Position numbers and translations under genes: made by a program. The notes under the pieces are model-generated. The model was not told where the DNA came from and made no database searches. It worked only from the letters and a program-made list of their open reading frames with translations. This document shows positions 15,105 to 24,981 of a DNA stretch of 54,611 nucleotides, in pieces. Source of the DNA: Flavobacterium sp. ACN6 (lineage in GTDB: Bacteria > Bacteroidota > Bacteroidia > Flavobacteriales > Flavobacteriaceae); NCBI RefSeq assembly GCF_002304005.1, contig NZ_MRCQ01000021.1:1-54611 (forward strand). Reading direction: 5' to 3'. Each line of letters begins with the position of its first letter. Position 1 is the stretch's first letter.

Positions 15105-16662
15105 TTGGTTGTGCTGGTATATAGTTTTTAAATGGTTTTTTTAGATCTATTGCTGTTGGTGTGCTTTCGTTGGCATAATAATCAATAAAAGTTATTGCAC
15201 AGGCTTTGAAAAGATTTAGTTTTCCTGCAGCAATAGAGAACGTAATTTGTCCGTCAACTTCTTTTACGGTAACTTTTTCAATAATTTTTGTAGCGTCGTT
15301 AACATCGATTTTTGAAACATGATCGCCTCCGTAAACTACCATGTAACGAACTTTGGTGTTCAGCGGACTTTTAAATGTAAAATTATATCGGATGCTGTCT
15401 TTATTGTACTCTATCAATTTTGGCGTATCAATAATAACGTGTCGTAAATTAGGAACAGCAGCTGGAAGCGCTGGATATTTATATTGATTTTCTTCTAAAT
15501 GACGGACTACGTCAAAGTTTTTCCCCATAAACCATTTTGAGCTGAAATAAGCACTTCCAGAAACGTTTTTAAAACTTCTTGCAAAGTCAATCTGTGTTGG
15601 AATTTCAGTCATAAAATTCCAGTTTTTATCTCCATCACCTCTAATTTTATAAGAAGCATGCCCAATATAAACGGCAGTATTATTAGAGTTCTCTGCCCAC
15701 CATTTTACCAATTTAGAATAAGATGCTCTAGGATTGTTCATACTCCAATACAATTGAGGCAGAATATAATCGATCCATTTTTGGTCCATCCACAACATAG
15801 GATCTGCATATAAATCGTCATAATTGGATGTCGACTGTGTTTCAGAACCTCTTGGATCTTGTGATTTATTTCGCCAAACTCCAAACGGACTAATTCCGAA
15901 TTGAACCCAAGGTTTGCTTTCTTTTATAGTTGTGGAAATGGTGTGTACAAAGTTGCTCACATTCGCACGGCGCCAATCGGCAAGATTTAAACCTGCACCG
16001 TATTTTCTGTAGGAAGCGGTATCATTAAAAACTTTTCCAGGAACAGCATATGGATAGAAATAATCATCAAAATGAATGGCATCAATATCATATTTGTCTA
16101 CAACCTCTTTCACTACTTTTGTTAAATGTGCCTGAACTTCTGGCAGAGCAGGGTCATAGTACATTTTTCCGCCATATTCAATCATCCATTCTGGATGTTT
16201 AAAAATATCGTGATTGGGACTTAAAAGGTTTTTATTTAAATCGAAAGTAGCGCGGTATGGGTTCAGCCAAGCGTGAAACTCAAAACCTCTGGCATGTGCC
16301 TGTTCGATCATCCATGCTAATGTATCATAATAGGGGTTTGGCGCAATACCTTCTTTCCCTGTTAAAAAACGAGACCAAGGTGCAAATTCAGAAGGATAGA
16401 TGGCATCACCAACACTTCTAACCTGAACAATTACGGCATTGTAATTTAGTTTTTTATAAGCCTCTAAAATTTCAAGATAATCAGCTTTTTCTTTCTCTAC
16501 GTTATCTATACTTGTTTTTGGCCAGTCGATATTTACAACGGTTGCAATCCAGACACCTCTAAATTCGTTTTTAGGATGCATTGATTTTTCCTGCGCTTGA
16601 GAAATCGTTGAAAAAAGAAATATAAATAAGATTGAGAATATTAAATACTGATTTTTATGCAT
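15091..16662 (-). CDS. GHL10 (DUF187) glycosidase, DigH-like
   Basis: A 523-residue exported protein with signal peptide ending near STISQAQ. The (beta/alpha)8 region ~30-400 shows the GHL10 pattern: ENEFRGVWIATVVNIDWP-like start (here NEFRGVWIATVVNIDWP), GFEFHAWLNPYRA, IDAIHFDDYFYPY and GISPFGVWRN. The C-terminus (~420-523) is a beta domain. E. coli DigH (YddW) of this family cleaves denuded peptidoglycan glycan strands. That activity fits the neighbouring AmpG-, NagZ- and AnmK-type genes, but direct evidence is lacking. The acidic pair FDD at the end of strand 4 is the likely catalytic site. Confidence 0.85.
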   Translation of the reverse strand: MHKNQYLIFSILFIFLFSTISQAQEKSMHPKNEFRGVWIATVVNIDWPKTSIDNVEKEKADYLEILEAYKKLNYNAVIVQVRSVGDAIYPSEFAPWSRFLTGKEGIAPNPYYDTLAWMIEQAHARGFEFHAWLNPYRATFDLNKNLLSPNHDIFKHPEWMIEYGGKMYYDPALPEVQAHLTKVVKEVVDKYDIDAIHFDDYFYPYAVPGKVFNDTASYRKYGAGLNLADWRRANVSNFVHTISTTIKESKPWVQFGISPFGVWRNKSQDPRGSETQSTSNYDDLYADPMLWMDQKWIDYILPQLYWSMNNPRASYSKLVKWWAENSNNTAVYIGHASYKIRGDGDKNWNFMTEIPTQIDFARSFKNVSGSAYFSSKWFMGKNFDVVRHLEENQYKYPALPAAVPNLRHVIIDTPKLIEYNKDSIRYNFTFKSPLNTKVRYMVVYGGDHVSKIDVNDATKIIEKVTVKEVDGQITFSIAAGKLNLFKACAITFIDYYANESTPTAIDLKKPFKNYIPAQPNENR

Positions 16663-16755
16663 TTCAATGTTTTTTAACAGAAACCAAAAATAGTTTTTTT
16701 AGATGATATAAGAAATTTAAATTTTGCAATAATAATTATGGTTTTTCTTAGAAAA

Positions 16756-18027
16756 TTAAACTTTAAAAATCAGCTTGTTTTTGTAAAAATACCACAATAC
16801 AATACTCCATAATAAAATGTAAATTATAGAATAAGTTAAGGACGAAAGCAGCTGATTTTCAAACAGCGGACTAATCCAAAAATTATAAGCATAATCTCTA
16901 ACGTTTATTTTGTCTGAAATATTTTCAGGGTCTTGAATTTTAATCATCGTTAAGGCACGCGGCAAAATTCCAGAAACGAAAAATACAATCATCGGATTTA
17001 CACCCCAAGTCAATAAAAATGGGGTCCATTTTTTAGAACCTCGAACATCTATTATGTAATAAATTACTGAAAGCAATAATAAGGCCAAACCCGCGGTGAA
17101 TAAAACATAAGAACTTGTCCAAAGCGATTTGTTGATTGGGAAAACCAATGACCATAACAAACCAATAAGAATTAGTACTAAACTAATTCCTGCCATTATT
17201 TTATTTATTTTAATTTTTGGCATTGGCTGGATTAAAAGCTGTCCGATTAATAAACCAATTAAACCATTCCCAATTACAGGTAAAGTACTCAATAATCCTT
17301 CGGGATCCCAAGTTTTGGTTTCGATATACATATGATTTTCAAGCAGAACACTGTCTAGCCAAGAAGCTAAATTTGTACCGGCTTCTAAATTTGGATATCC
17401 TACGTCAGGAACAGGAATAAGCGTCATTAATGCCCAATAACCTAATAGAATCGAAGCGCTTAGAATTGCTTGTGTTTTTATATTTGTTTTGAGATAAATC
17501 AAAGAAACAAAAAAGTAAACAATTCCAATTCGTTGTAAAACGCCAAAGATTCTAATTTTAGCAAAATTCTCATGTCCGCTGTAAGCGAGACCAATTAGAA
17601 TGACAAAAATAAGTACCGCAAGAATGGTTTTTGTTTTGAGATTGAAATCGCCAATTAAGGCATAACCAACACAGAAAGTGAAAAATAAACGAATGCACAA
17701 AAGTGTAATCCCGGGCTGTAAACCCATAAAATGAATCGAATAGAAATAACTTAAAAAGAGTCCTAAACAGAAAATACGTAAAGATCGCGTTATAATTTTA
17801 GTGACATTTTCAGCATTGTCTTTTTTAATCGGCATTGCCAATGGAACTGCGATTCCCACAATAAAAATAAAAAACGGAAATACTAAATCGGCCAGCGTAC
17901 AGCCGTTCCATTTGGCGTGATCTAATATAGGGTAAACGTAACTCCAGCTTCCGGGATTGTTTACTAAAGTCATTAATAAAACAGTCAGTCCTCTTAAAAC
18001 ATCAACTGAAATAATGCGGTCTTTCAT
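16756..18027 (-). CDS. HGSNAT/NagX-like membrane acyltransferase (DUF5009)
   Basis: A 423-residue polytopic inner-membrane protein with about ten hydrophobic helices. The opening RIISVDVLRGLTVLLMTLVNNPGSW is the family hallmark, as are HAKWNGCTLADLVFPFFIFIVG (an H-x-x-W-x-G-x-x-x-x-D-L-x-F-P pattern) and TWGVNPMIVF near the C-terminus. Human HGSNAT transfers acetyl from cytosolic acetyl-CoA to glucosaminide across a membrane. Bacterial NagX-type relatives often sit in GlcNAc or peptidoglycan catabolic loci. Substrate here is inferred from context. Confidence 0.85.
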   Translation of the reverse strand: MKDRIISVDVLRGLTVLLMTLVNNPGSWSYVYPILDHAKWNGCTLADLVFPFFIFIVGIAVPLAMPIKKDNAENVTKIITRSLRIFCLGLFLSYFYSIHFMGLQPGITLLCIRLFFTFCVGYALIGDFNLKTKTILAVLIFVILIGLAYSGHENFAKIRIFGVLQRIGIVYFFVSLIYLKTNIKTQAILSASILLGYWALMTLIPVPDVGYPNLEAGTNLASWLDSVLLENHMYIETKTWDPEGLLSTLPVIGNGLIGLLIGQLLIQPMPKIKINKIMAGISLVLILIGLLWSLVFPINKSLWTSSYVLFTAGLALLLLSVIYYIIDVRGSKKWTPFLLTWGVNPMIVFFVSGILPRALTMIKIQDPENISDKINVRDYAYNFWISPLFENQLLSSLTYSIIYILLWSIVLWYFYKNKLIFKV

Positions 18028-18065
18028 TTTTGGTGGTTTTGTGGTTAGATTGGGTTTGGGGTATT

Positions 18066-19271
18066 TTAATCGGGCATTGAAATTTTCCCCATAGTTACCG
18101 ATGGGATTTTTACAGAATTGAATTTGAAATCTCCTCCGGCAACAGTTTCGTTCGCTAAAATGGCAAATAGAATTGCTTCTTTTGCATCACTATTAATTCC
18201 CAAATCATTGCTTTTGAAAAAGGAACACGGCAATAATTCTTTCAGCCATTGCACTAATAAAGGATTATTAGCGCCTCCGCCAGACATGTAGATTTTAAAA
18301 TCTTCTATTTTGTATTCGGTTTTTTGGATGGTAGATTGAATAGCTTCTGCAATAGTTTCTGCAGTAAAACGGGTTAAAGTGGCTAATAAGTCTGGTGCTA
18401 AAATATCAGTAAGATTACTTTTGGAAAGTGCTAATTCAACATATTCCGCATTAAATAATTCCTGACCAATTGTTTTCGGAAATCCTTTTTTGAAAAAAGC
18501 ATTGTCTTTCAGATTTTCTAATAAAATTTGATTTACCGTTCCTTGTTTTGCTATTTCGGCATCTTTATCGTAACTCTTATCAAAGAAATATTTTTTTACA
18601 AAAAGATCAATTAAAGTATTTCCAGTTCCTGTATCGGTTACAAAAGTATCTTCGGTTTTTATGGCAGCGGGTAAATAAGTAAAGTTGGCAATACCGCCAA
18701 TATTCAGCATAATTCTGTTTTCGCCTTCTTTTCCAAATAAAAAATAGTCGCCGTAAACCGCCAATGGCGCGCCTTCGCCTCCTGCAGCAACATGTTTCTG
18801 CCTAAAATCTGATAACGTAATAATTCCTGTTTTAACCGCAATATGATCGCCGTCACCTATTTGCAAAGTAGCATTTGGAAATTTCTCCTGCTGATGCAAA
18901 AATTTTGGTGCATGCAAAACAGTTTGTCCATGAGAAGCAATTAAATCAACTTCAGCGGCAAGAATATTCCATTTTTTTAAAGTGTCATTTACCATTCCAG
19001 CATGAAGTAAACCAATCCACTCGTTGAGCAAAGCTAAGTGTTGGAATTCGATGTTTTTTTGTGCAAAAACTTTACGAATCTCCGTTTTAATTTCTTCTGA
19101 ATAACTAACGGTCTCAAACTGAATAAGATTTACATTCGTATTCACACCAGAACCCGAAATTTCGCATAATGCAATATCAAGTCCGTCGAGAGAAGTTCCC
19201 GACATGAGTCCGATGATGCGTTTGGTTTCTTTTTGGGCAATTCGATAAAGTGCCTTAATATTTTTGTTCAT
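18066..19271 (-). CDS. anmK: Anhydro-N-acetylmuramic acid kinase
   Basis: A 401-residue cytoplasmic kinase of the AnmK family. It hydrates and phosphorylates 1,6-anhydroMurNAc to MurNAc-6-phosphate, the substrate of MurQ. GLMSGTSLDGLDIALCE near the N-terminus is the family signature. ASHGQTVLHAP, LNIGGIANFTYLP, DTGTGNTLID and YMSGGGANNPLL are the conserved ATP/sugar-site segments in the expected order. It stands 38 bases before the NagX-like gene and 209 bases after the GH3/serine hydrolase gene. Confidence 0.95.
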   Translation of the reverse strand: MNKNIKALYRIAQKETKRIIGLMSGTSLDGLDIALCEISGSGVNTNVNLIQFETVSYSEEIKTEIRKVFAQKNIEFQHLALLNEWIGLLHAGMVNDTLKKWNILAAEVDLIASHGQTVLHAPKFLHQQEKFPNATLQIGDGDHIAVKTGIITLSDFRQKHVAAGGEGAPLAVYGDYFLFGKEGENRIMLNIGGIANFTYLPAAIKTEDTFVTDTGTGNTLIDLFVKKYFFDKSYDKDAEIAKQGTVNQILLENLKDNAFFKKGFPKTIGQELFNAEYVELALSKSNLTDILAPDLLATLTRFTAETIAEAIQSTIQKTEYKIEDFKIYMSGGGANNPLLVQWLKELLPCSFFKSNDLGINSDAKEAILFAILANETVAGGDFKFNSVKIPSVTMGKISMPD

Positions 19272-19480
19272 AAAAATTCATTTAAAATGCAGCTAAAGTT
19301 AAACAGTTGGGAGCATTAATTTAACACATAGAAGCATAGATTTAGGACGCGAAAAAAGGCGTTACACTTGTTTTAAACAAACATAGTTGCTATGTGCTAG
19401 AAACTAGTTTCTTTTGGTAATCTTTTTTTCAAAAATAAAACCTGTGTCTCTATGTGTTTAAAACAGTTAACGAAACAAAG
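19272..19480. repeat. Spacer with inverted AACACATAG repeat
   Basis: No gene. An imperfect inverted repeat TTTAACACATAG (near 19320) / CTATGTGTTTA (near 19450) spans most of the spacer, with a second short hairpin ACATAGTTGCTATGT near 19381. It separates anmK from the upstream half of the salvage locus, so it may hold a terminator or a secondary promoter. I could not identify either. Confidence 0.5.
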
Positions 19481-22480
19481 TTATTTTATAATAGATTCAT
19501 AAATTATTTTCTGAATATCTTCTCTAATTTTTTCTTTGGCTAATTTATTGCCTTCCTCGCCAATTTCGGGATAAGTTCTGTTTGATAAAAAGACATATAC
19601 AGTTTCGTTTTCAGGATCAACCCAAGCCATATTTCCGGTAAAACCAGTATGTCCAAAACTTGAAGCAGAGGCACATTGACAAGTTGGGCCGTCTTTTCCT
19701 AATCTTTTATCAAAACCTAAACCTCTTTCTACCCCTTGAGCACAGTAAAAACAAGTATTGAAAGTGTCAAAAGTGGCTTCAGAAAAATACCTTTCACCTC
19801 CGTAACTTCCTTTTTGAAGAAAAAGCTGCATCATTTTAGCTACATCCATCGCATTTGAAAATATTCCCGCATGACCCGCAACACCGCCTTCCATTGCGGC
19901 AGCCATATCGTGTACATAACCTTGTATGAGTTGATGTCTGAAATAATTATCGATTTCTGTCGGCGCAATTTCTTTTTTGTCAAATTTCAACAACGGATTA
20001 TAAGTCGTATAATTCATTCCGATGGAGTTGAAAAAGTTTTTCTGACTAAGATTTTCTAAGTTTTGATGCGTTGCTCTTTCCAAATATTCCTTTAAAATGA
20101 TAAAAGTAAAATCGCTGTATTTGTATTCTTTTTTAAGAGAAACAGGAGAGTCGGCGATGAATTTCATGATCGTATCGTGATAATCATTTCGAATAAAAAG
20201 ACTGTCGGCAACTTTTGTCGTGAAATTTTTCTCTGGAATTTTTCTGTAATACTTCTCCAGCGGAAAACTTTTTGCATCAATTGTAGATTTATAAAACGGA
20301 CTCCACGCAATAAGTCCGGCGTAATGATTTAATAAATCTTTAAACGAAATATCCTTTTTGTTCGATTTCGCAAACAACGGCAGCATCGTTCCGAGTTTGG
20401 TTTCTAATGTAACTTTATTTTTATCGTATTGCTGCATCACGTTTGGAAGCGTAGAAATCATTTTTGAAATCGAAGCCACATCGTACAAATCAGTATTAGA
20501 AACTTTTACGTCTTTATTATAGGTATGATATCCATAGGATTTCTGAAAAACAACATTGCCTTTTCTCGCAACCAAAACCTGCATTCCGGGAGCCATTTTT
20601 CCATCAATTGCTTTTTGGGCAACGGCATCTATTTTAGAAAGAATTGCCGAACTCATTCCCATATTTTCGGGTGTTTCAAAACCTAGACGATCGATTTTTT
20701 CAGTATCAATTCCGTCATTTACTTTGAAATTTTCATTGATCGAAACAGGTAATTTTCCTTTAGCACTTTTTGCTCCAAATAAAATTTCGGCAGCAACAAT
20801 TTGAGAAATATTTGAATTTTGATACGAAATCACCAATCCTTCAATGGCATCAAAATTCTGAATAGGAAGAAGTGTGTAAGGTTTTGCAAAAATGTCTAAA
20901 ATCACTTTATTATTTTCGGCTATTTTGTTTAGAAAAAACAATTCGTTTGCACTGAAATCTTGTTTCTCCCACGCTTTATTTACTTTGTGATAACTCACAA
21001 TTACCAAATCGTATTTTTTCAATGCTGCGTTTAAAGAATCAACATTGGTATTTGAAACTTCAGTGATTGTGGTGTACTTTTTTAAAGTAGTGATGAAAGT
21101 ACTATTTACATCTTCTCCCAATTTTACATAAGCAATTTTCTGCTCCAGATCTTTTATTGGAAGAATGTCTTTTTCATTTTTTAAAACCGTAGCTGCGTTT
21201 TCGAATAAAGTATATTGAAGCGCATCTTTATCTGGGCTGGTTAGGTCTTTTTGTAAATTCTTTAGCTCAATTGGTTTGTATTTATTTAAACCTGCTTTGA
21301 ATTTATAATGAAGAATTTTTTTAACCGAATGCGCCAGACGCTCTTCTGTAATTTTTCCTGCAGCATAAAAAGTTTTTAATTTTTCTAAAGCCGCTGGGAC
21401 ATCATCTGGGCAGAGAAAAATATCATTTCCAGCTTCTAAAACTGCTAATTCTAAATCGCCGACACCTTTAAAATTACTCGCGCCTTTCATGCCCAAACCA
21501 TCCGTAAAAATTAGTCCTTCAAAACCCAATTGTTTTTGAAGAAGTTCGGTAACCACATTATAAGATGCAGAAGAAGGAATATTTTCTCTTGGTTCTAAAC
21601 TCGGAATATTGAGATGCGCCACCATAACCGAAGCCAGACCTTCATCAAAAAGCTGTTTGTACGGATACAATTCCACTTCGTCCATATGTTCTTTGGTAAA
21701 CGAAACGGTAGGAAGCGCTTTATGAGAATCGACTGCGGTATCGCCATGACCAGGGAAATGTTTTCCGGTACACAAAACGCCTTGACTCTGAATTCCTTTC
21801 ATTAATGCCGATGCGCGATTGGCAACGTTTGTTTTGCTTTCGCCGAAAGAACGATTTCCGATAATTGGATTCAGCGGATTGGTATTAATATCTAAAACTG
21901 GCGCAAAATTGAAATGAATTCCCATTCTTTTGCATTCGCTTCCCATTTGTCTTCCGACTTTTTCGATTAAAGCTAAATCCTGAATCGCTCCCAAAGTCAT
22001 GTTCCAAGGATAGGCATAAGTCGAATCTAATCGCATGCTTAATCCCCATTCGGCATCAAGACCAATAAAGAGCGGAATTTTGGCTTTTGCCTGATATTCA
22101 TTAGTCAATTTCGCCTGACGAACGGGCCCGCCCTGAAAGAAAATCAGACCTCCAACTTTATAATTGGCAACTAATTTCTTTATTGAATTAACATGAACGG
22201 AATCCCTATTGGAATAAGCCGAAACAAAAAACAATTGCCCTAGTTTTTCGTCTAAAGTCATTTGGGCGTAAATGCTGTCTGTCCAGTGATTTTCGGCATC
22301 AGAATCTTGTAGAAAAGGTTTTTTTTCTGCTTTGTTTTTTGGGATATAAACTTCTTTATTTTCGGTAGAAACAGGCTGATTGGTAACTACTGTAGTTTTG
22401 CTTTTTTTCGAAACACCGCAATTGATGATAAAAAAAAGCATAATGGTAAACAGACCTATTTTTATAATAGCATTTTTCAT
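19481..22480 (-). CDS. Lipoprotein fusing NagZ-type GH3 to class-C serine hydrolase
   Basis: About 999 residues. Lipobox at FIINC (Cys21), so periplasmic or surface-anchored. Domain 1 (~60-395) is a GH3 barrel with KHFPGHGDTAVDSH (240-253) and nucleophile Asp in FTDGLGMKG. Domain 2 (~425-585) is the GH3 C-terminal domain. Domain 3 (~610-999) is a beta-lactamase/DD-peptidase-fold hydrolase with S-I-S-K (nucleophile Ser ~670), Y-S-D (~788) and H-T-G near the end. In B. subtilis the separate enzymes NagZ and AmiE work in sequence in muropeptide rescue from one operon with namZ and murQ. This protein may be both in one chain (inference). The start at 22480 was chosen over an ATG abutting the upstream stop because it gives a normal lipoprotein signal. 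Confidence 0.87.
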   Translation of the reverse strand: MKNAIIKIGLFTIMLFFIINCGVSKKSKTTVVTNQPVSTENKEVYIPKNKAEKKPFLQDSDAENHWTDSIYAQMTLDEKLGQLFFVSAYSNRDSVHVNSIKKLVANYKVGGLIFFQGGPVRQAKLTNEYQAKAKIPLFIGLDAEWGLSMRLDSTYAYPWNMTLGAIQDLALIEKVGRQMGSECKRMGIHFNFAPVLDINTNPLNPIIGNRSFGESKTNVANRASALMKGIQSQGVLCTGKHFPGHGDTAVDSHKALPTVSFTKEHMDEVELYPYKQLFDEGLASVMVAHLNIPSLEPRENIPSSASYNVVTELLQKQLGFEGLIFTDGLGMKGASNFKGVGDLELAVLEAGNDIFLCPDDVPAALEKLKTFYAAGKITEERLAHSVKKILHYKFKAGLNKYKPIELKNLQKDLTSPDKDALQYTLFENAATVLKNEKDILPIKDLEQKIAYVKLGEDVNSTFITTLKKYTTITEVSNTNVDSLNAALKKYDLVIVSYHKVNKAWEKQDFSANELFFLNKIAENNKVILDIFAKPYTLLPIQNFDAIEGLVISYQNSNISQIVAAEILFGAKSAKGKLPVSINENFKVNDGIDTEKIDRLGFETPENMGMSSAILSKIDAVAQKAIDGKMAPGMQVLVARKGNVVFQKSYGYHTYNKDVKVSNTDLYDVASISKMISTLPNVMQQYDKNKVTLETKLGTMLPLFAKSNKKDISFKDLLNHYAGLIAWSPFYKSTIDAKSFPLEKYYRKIPEKNFTTKVADSLFIRNDYHDTIMKFIADSPVSLKKEYKYSDFTFIILKEYLERATHQNLENLSQKNFFNSIGMNYTTYNPLLKFDKKEIAPTEIDNYFRHQLIQGYVHDMAAAMEGGVAGHAGIFSNAMDVAKMMQLFLQKGSYGGERYFSEATFDTFNTCFYCAQGVERGLGFDKRLGKDGPTCQCASASSFGHTGFTGNMAWVDPENETVYVFLSNRTYPEIGEEGNKLAKEKIREDIQKIIYESIIK

Positions 22481-22498
22481 GAAATAGTGTTTGGGCAT

Positions 22499-24004
22499 TT
22501 AAAAAGAGATTCTTTCTGTTGTGCGTTTACTGGTGAAATAAATTCCGATATACGTAAACAATCCGTTGATAAGGATTAATTCATTGTCAAAAGTATAACC
22601 AAATAATTGTGTCGAATTTTCGCTTAAAAAGTAAGTCAGAATCGGCGAAATAATACAGATTATCGGAATCAATTTGTCGTTTACTAATCTTGATTTTTGT
22701 AACAATCCAAAAGCGTACAATCCTAATAATGGACCGTAAGTGTAAGAGGCTGCCCTGAAAATTAAGGCTACAACTGAAGCATCGTTAAACGAATTCAGCA
22801 CAATAATAACCAGGAAAAGTAATATCGAAAACCCGAAATGCACCCAATGTCTTGTATTTACATTTTTGGTATTTCCTAAATTTTCAGATTTATCCATTCC
22901 GAGAAAATCAACGCAAAAAGAAGTTGTCAGCGCTGTCAAAGCAGAATCGGTTGTGGCAAAAGTGGCGGCAATAATTCCTAAAAGAAAAACGAAAGCCGGA
23001 ACAATTGACAAATGATTTAAAGCAATTTCAGGAAAAAGCAAATCGGTTCTTGGTTTTCCTGTCGCTAAATCTAACGGAATTGCAACGCCATTTCTATCTG
23101 CATAGATATACAATAAAGCTCCTAAACTCAAAAATATAATGTTGATTAAAACAAAAATTCCCGTAAAAGTGAACATGTTTTTTTGCGCCTCGCCAATGTT
23201 TTTACAGCTTAGATTTTTTTGCATTAAATCCTGATCCAGTCCAACCATTGCAATAGTTACAAACATTCCTCCTAAAATTTGTTTTACAAAGTGGTACTTG
23301 CTCGTAAAGAAATCATCGAAGAAAAATATTTTTGAATAATTGCTTTTTTGAATGGTTGAAACGGATTCAAGTACAGTTAAATTTAAACTATCACAAACAA
23401 AATAAATGGTAATAAACACGGAACTAACTAAAAAAAACGTCTGTAAAGTATCGGTAATAATAATGGTTTTAAGTCCGCTTCTAAAAGTATATAAAAAGAT
23501 GAGTGCCAGCGCCAAAAGCACCGTAACAGGAAACGGAATATTGAAATCGTTAAAAACATATCGTTGTAATACAATAACAACCAAATACAATCTAAAAGCC
23601 GAACTAATGGTTCTGCTGACTAAAAATATAGAAGCAGCGGTTTTGTAACTGCGAACTCCCATTCTTTGTTCGATATAACTATAAATCGATGTTAGATTCA
23701 TTCTGTAATAGAGCGGGAGCAGGACTTTTGCAATGATTACAAATCCGATGGCGTTTCCTAAAACGAACTGAAAATATTTGAATTGTTCTCCATTTGGCGA
23801 ACCCACTTCGCCCGGTACAGAAATAAAAGTTACGCCCGAAAGCGCAGTTCCAATCATACCAAAAGCAACTAAATACCATTTAGAATTTTTATTTGCTTTG
23901 AAAAAAGAATCGTTGTCTTGTCCTTTTTTGCTAATTATGTTTGAAATAAAAAGCAAAAGACCAAAGTAAACAAAGATGAAAATGAGAATGGTAGTAGAAG
24001 ACAT
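22499..24004 (-). CDS. Sodium:solute symporter (SSS family)
   Basis: A 501-residue polytopic transporter with about 13 membrane helices. The segments SNIISKKGQDNDSFFKANK, GMIGTALSGVTFISVPGEVG and RTISSAFRLYLVVIVLQRYVF are typical of SSS sugar/sialate-type symporters. Its place between murQ and the GH3/hydrolase fusion makes a MurNAc or GlcNAc-MurNAc uptake role likely, taking the position that the PTS permease MurP holds in B. subtilis. Specificity is inferred. The stop abuts the next open frame, and the gap to murQ is 24 bases. Confidence 0.87.
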   Translation of the reverse strand: MSSTTILIFIFVYFGLLLFISNIISKKGQDNDSFFKANKNSKWYLVAFGMIGTALSGVTFISVPGEVGSPNGEQFKYFQFVLGNAIGFVIIAKVLLPLYYRMNLTSIYSYIEQRMGVRSYKTAASIFLVSRTISSAFRLYLVVIVLQRYVFNDFNIPFPVTVLLALALIFLYTFRSGLKTIIITDTLQTFFLVSSVFITIYFVCDSLNLTVLESVSTIQKSNYSKIFFFDDFFTSKYHFVKQILGGMFVTIAMVGLDQDLMQKNLSCKNIGEAQKNMFTFTGIFVLINIIFLSLGALLYIYADRNGVAIPLDLATGKPRTDLLFPEIALNHLSIVPAFVFLLGIIAATFATTDSALTALTTSFCVDFLGMDKSENLGNTKNVNTRHWVHFGFSILLFLVIIVLNSFNDASVVALIFRAASYTYGPLLGLYAFGLLQKSRLVNDKLIPIICIISPILTYFLSENSTQLFGYTFDNELILINGLFTYIGIYFTSKRTTERISF

Positions 24005-24028
24005 TTTGGTTTTGGTTTAGAAATTAGG

Positions 24029-24850
24029 TTATTTTTTACTGTTATGATCCAGCAGAACAGCGCGTACACTTTTATGTTTAAGCAGTAATTCTTCGGCGGT
24101 ATCATAATCAATTGCAAGTTCTTCCATTATCATTTTGATGCCTCTTTTTACCAATTTTTCGTTAGATAACTGCATGTCAACCATTTTGTTACCTTTTACT
24201 TTTCCGAGTTTAATCATTACCGAAGTCGAAATCATATTCAAAGTCAGTTTTTGAGCCGTTCCCGCTTTCATTCGCGTACTTCCGGTTAAGAATTCTGGCC
24301 CTACAATTAATTCAATCGGATGGTCTGCTTCCTGTGCAATAAGTCCGTTACTGATGCAGGAAATACTTCCCGTTTTAATGTTATGTTCTTTTGCTTTTTT
24401 CAATGCACCCAAAACATAAGGCGTATTTCCAGAAGCCGCAATCCCGATAATAAAATCCAGACTTGAAATTTCAAATTTAGCTAAATCTTTCCAAGCTTGT
24501 TCGGTGTCGTCTTCTGCATTTTCAACCGCTTTTCTAATAGCAGTATCGCCGCCCGCAATAATCCCGATAATCATGTCGTGCGGAACACCAAAAGTAGGCG
24601 GACATTCTGATGCATCTAAAATTCCGATTCGACCAGAAGTTCCCGCGCCGATATAAAATAATCGTCCGCCCAATTGCATTTTTTTTACAATCGCTTTAAC
24701 GAGTTTTTCAATTTTAGGAATCTGATGTTCAATAATATGCGGTACTTTTTTGTCTTCTGTATTAATGTTCGTCAAAAGCTCTTTCACGCTCATTTGATCC
24801 AAATCTTTGTACAAAGATTCTTGTTCCGTTTCAGGGTTTTTATTTTTCAT
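24029..24850 (-). CDS. murQ: N-acetylmuramic acid 6-phosphate etherase
   Basis: A 273-residue SIS-domain lyase that splits MurNAc-6P into GlcNAc-6P and D-lactate in the cytoplasm. GRLFYIGAGTSGRIGILDAS and ECPPTFGVP form the family signature, with Glu of SEC the likely catalytic residue. AASGNTPYVLGAL, LTGSTRMKAGTAQK and the C-terminal DYDTAEELLLKHKSVRAVL also match. I placed the start at ATG 24850 (MKNKNPETEQ), giving the usual MurQ N-terminus; an ATG ten codons upstream adds only a Lys-rich tail. It needs phosphorylated MurNAc as input: AnmK can supply that from anhydroMurNAc, but no kinase for free MurNAc is seen nearby. Confidence 0.94.
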   Translation of the reverse strand: MKNKNPETEQESLYKDLDQMSVKELLTNINTEDKKVPHIIEHQIPKIEKLVKAIVKKMQLGGRLFYIGAGTSGRIGILDASECPPTFGVPHDMIIGIIAGGDTAIRKAVENAEDDTEQAWKDLAKFEISSLDFIIGIAASGNTPYVLGALKKAKEHNIKTGSISCISNGLIAQEADHPIELIVGPEFLTGSTRMKAGTAQKLTLNMISTSVMIKLGKVKGNKMVDMQLSNEKLVKRGIKMIMEELAIDYDTAEELLLKHKSVRAVLLDHNSKK

Positions 24851-24981
24851 TTTTTCTTTTTTTTTGATTTTTGAAGCCATTTTTTTTTCTAAATTCTGGC
24901 TTCGATGTTATGCATTAGTAGTTTCTATTTTATTAAAAAATAGTGTGATTTGGGGAAATTTTAAAGGGGGTAAAATTGTAT

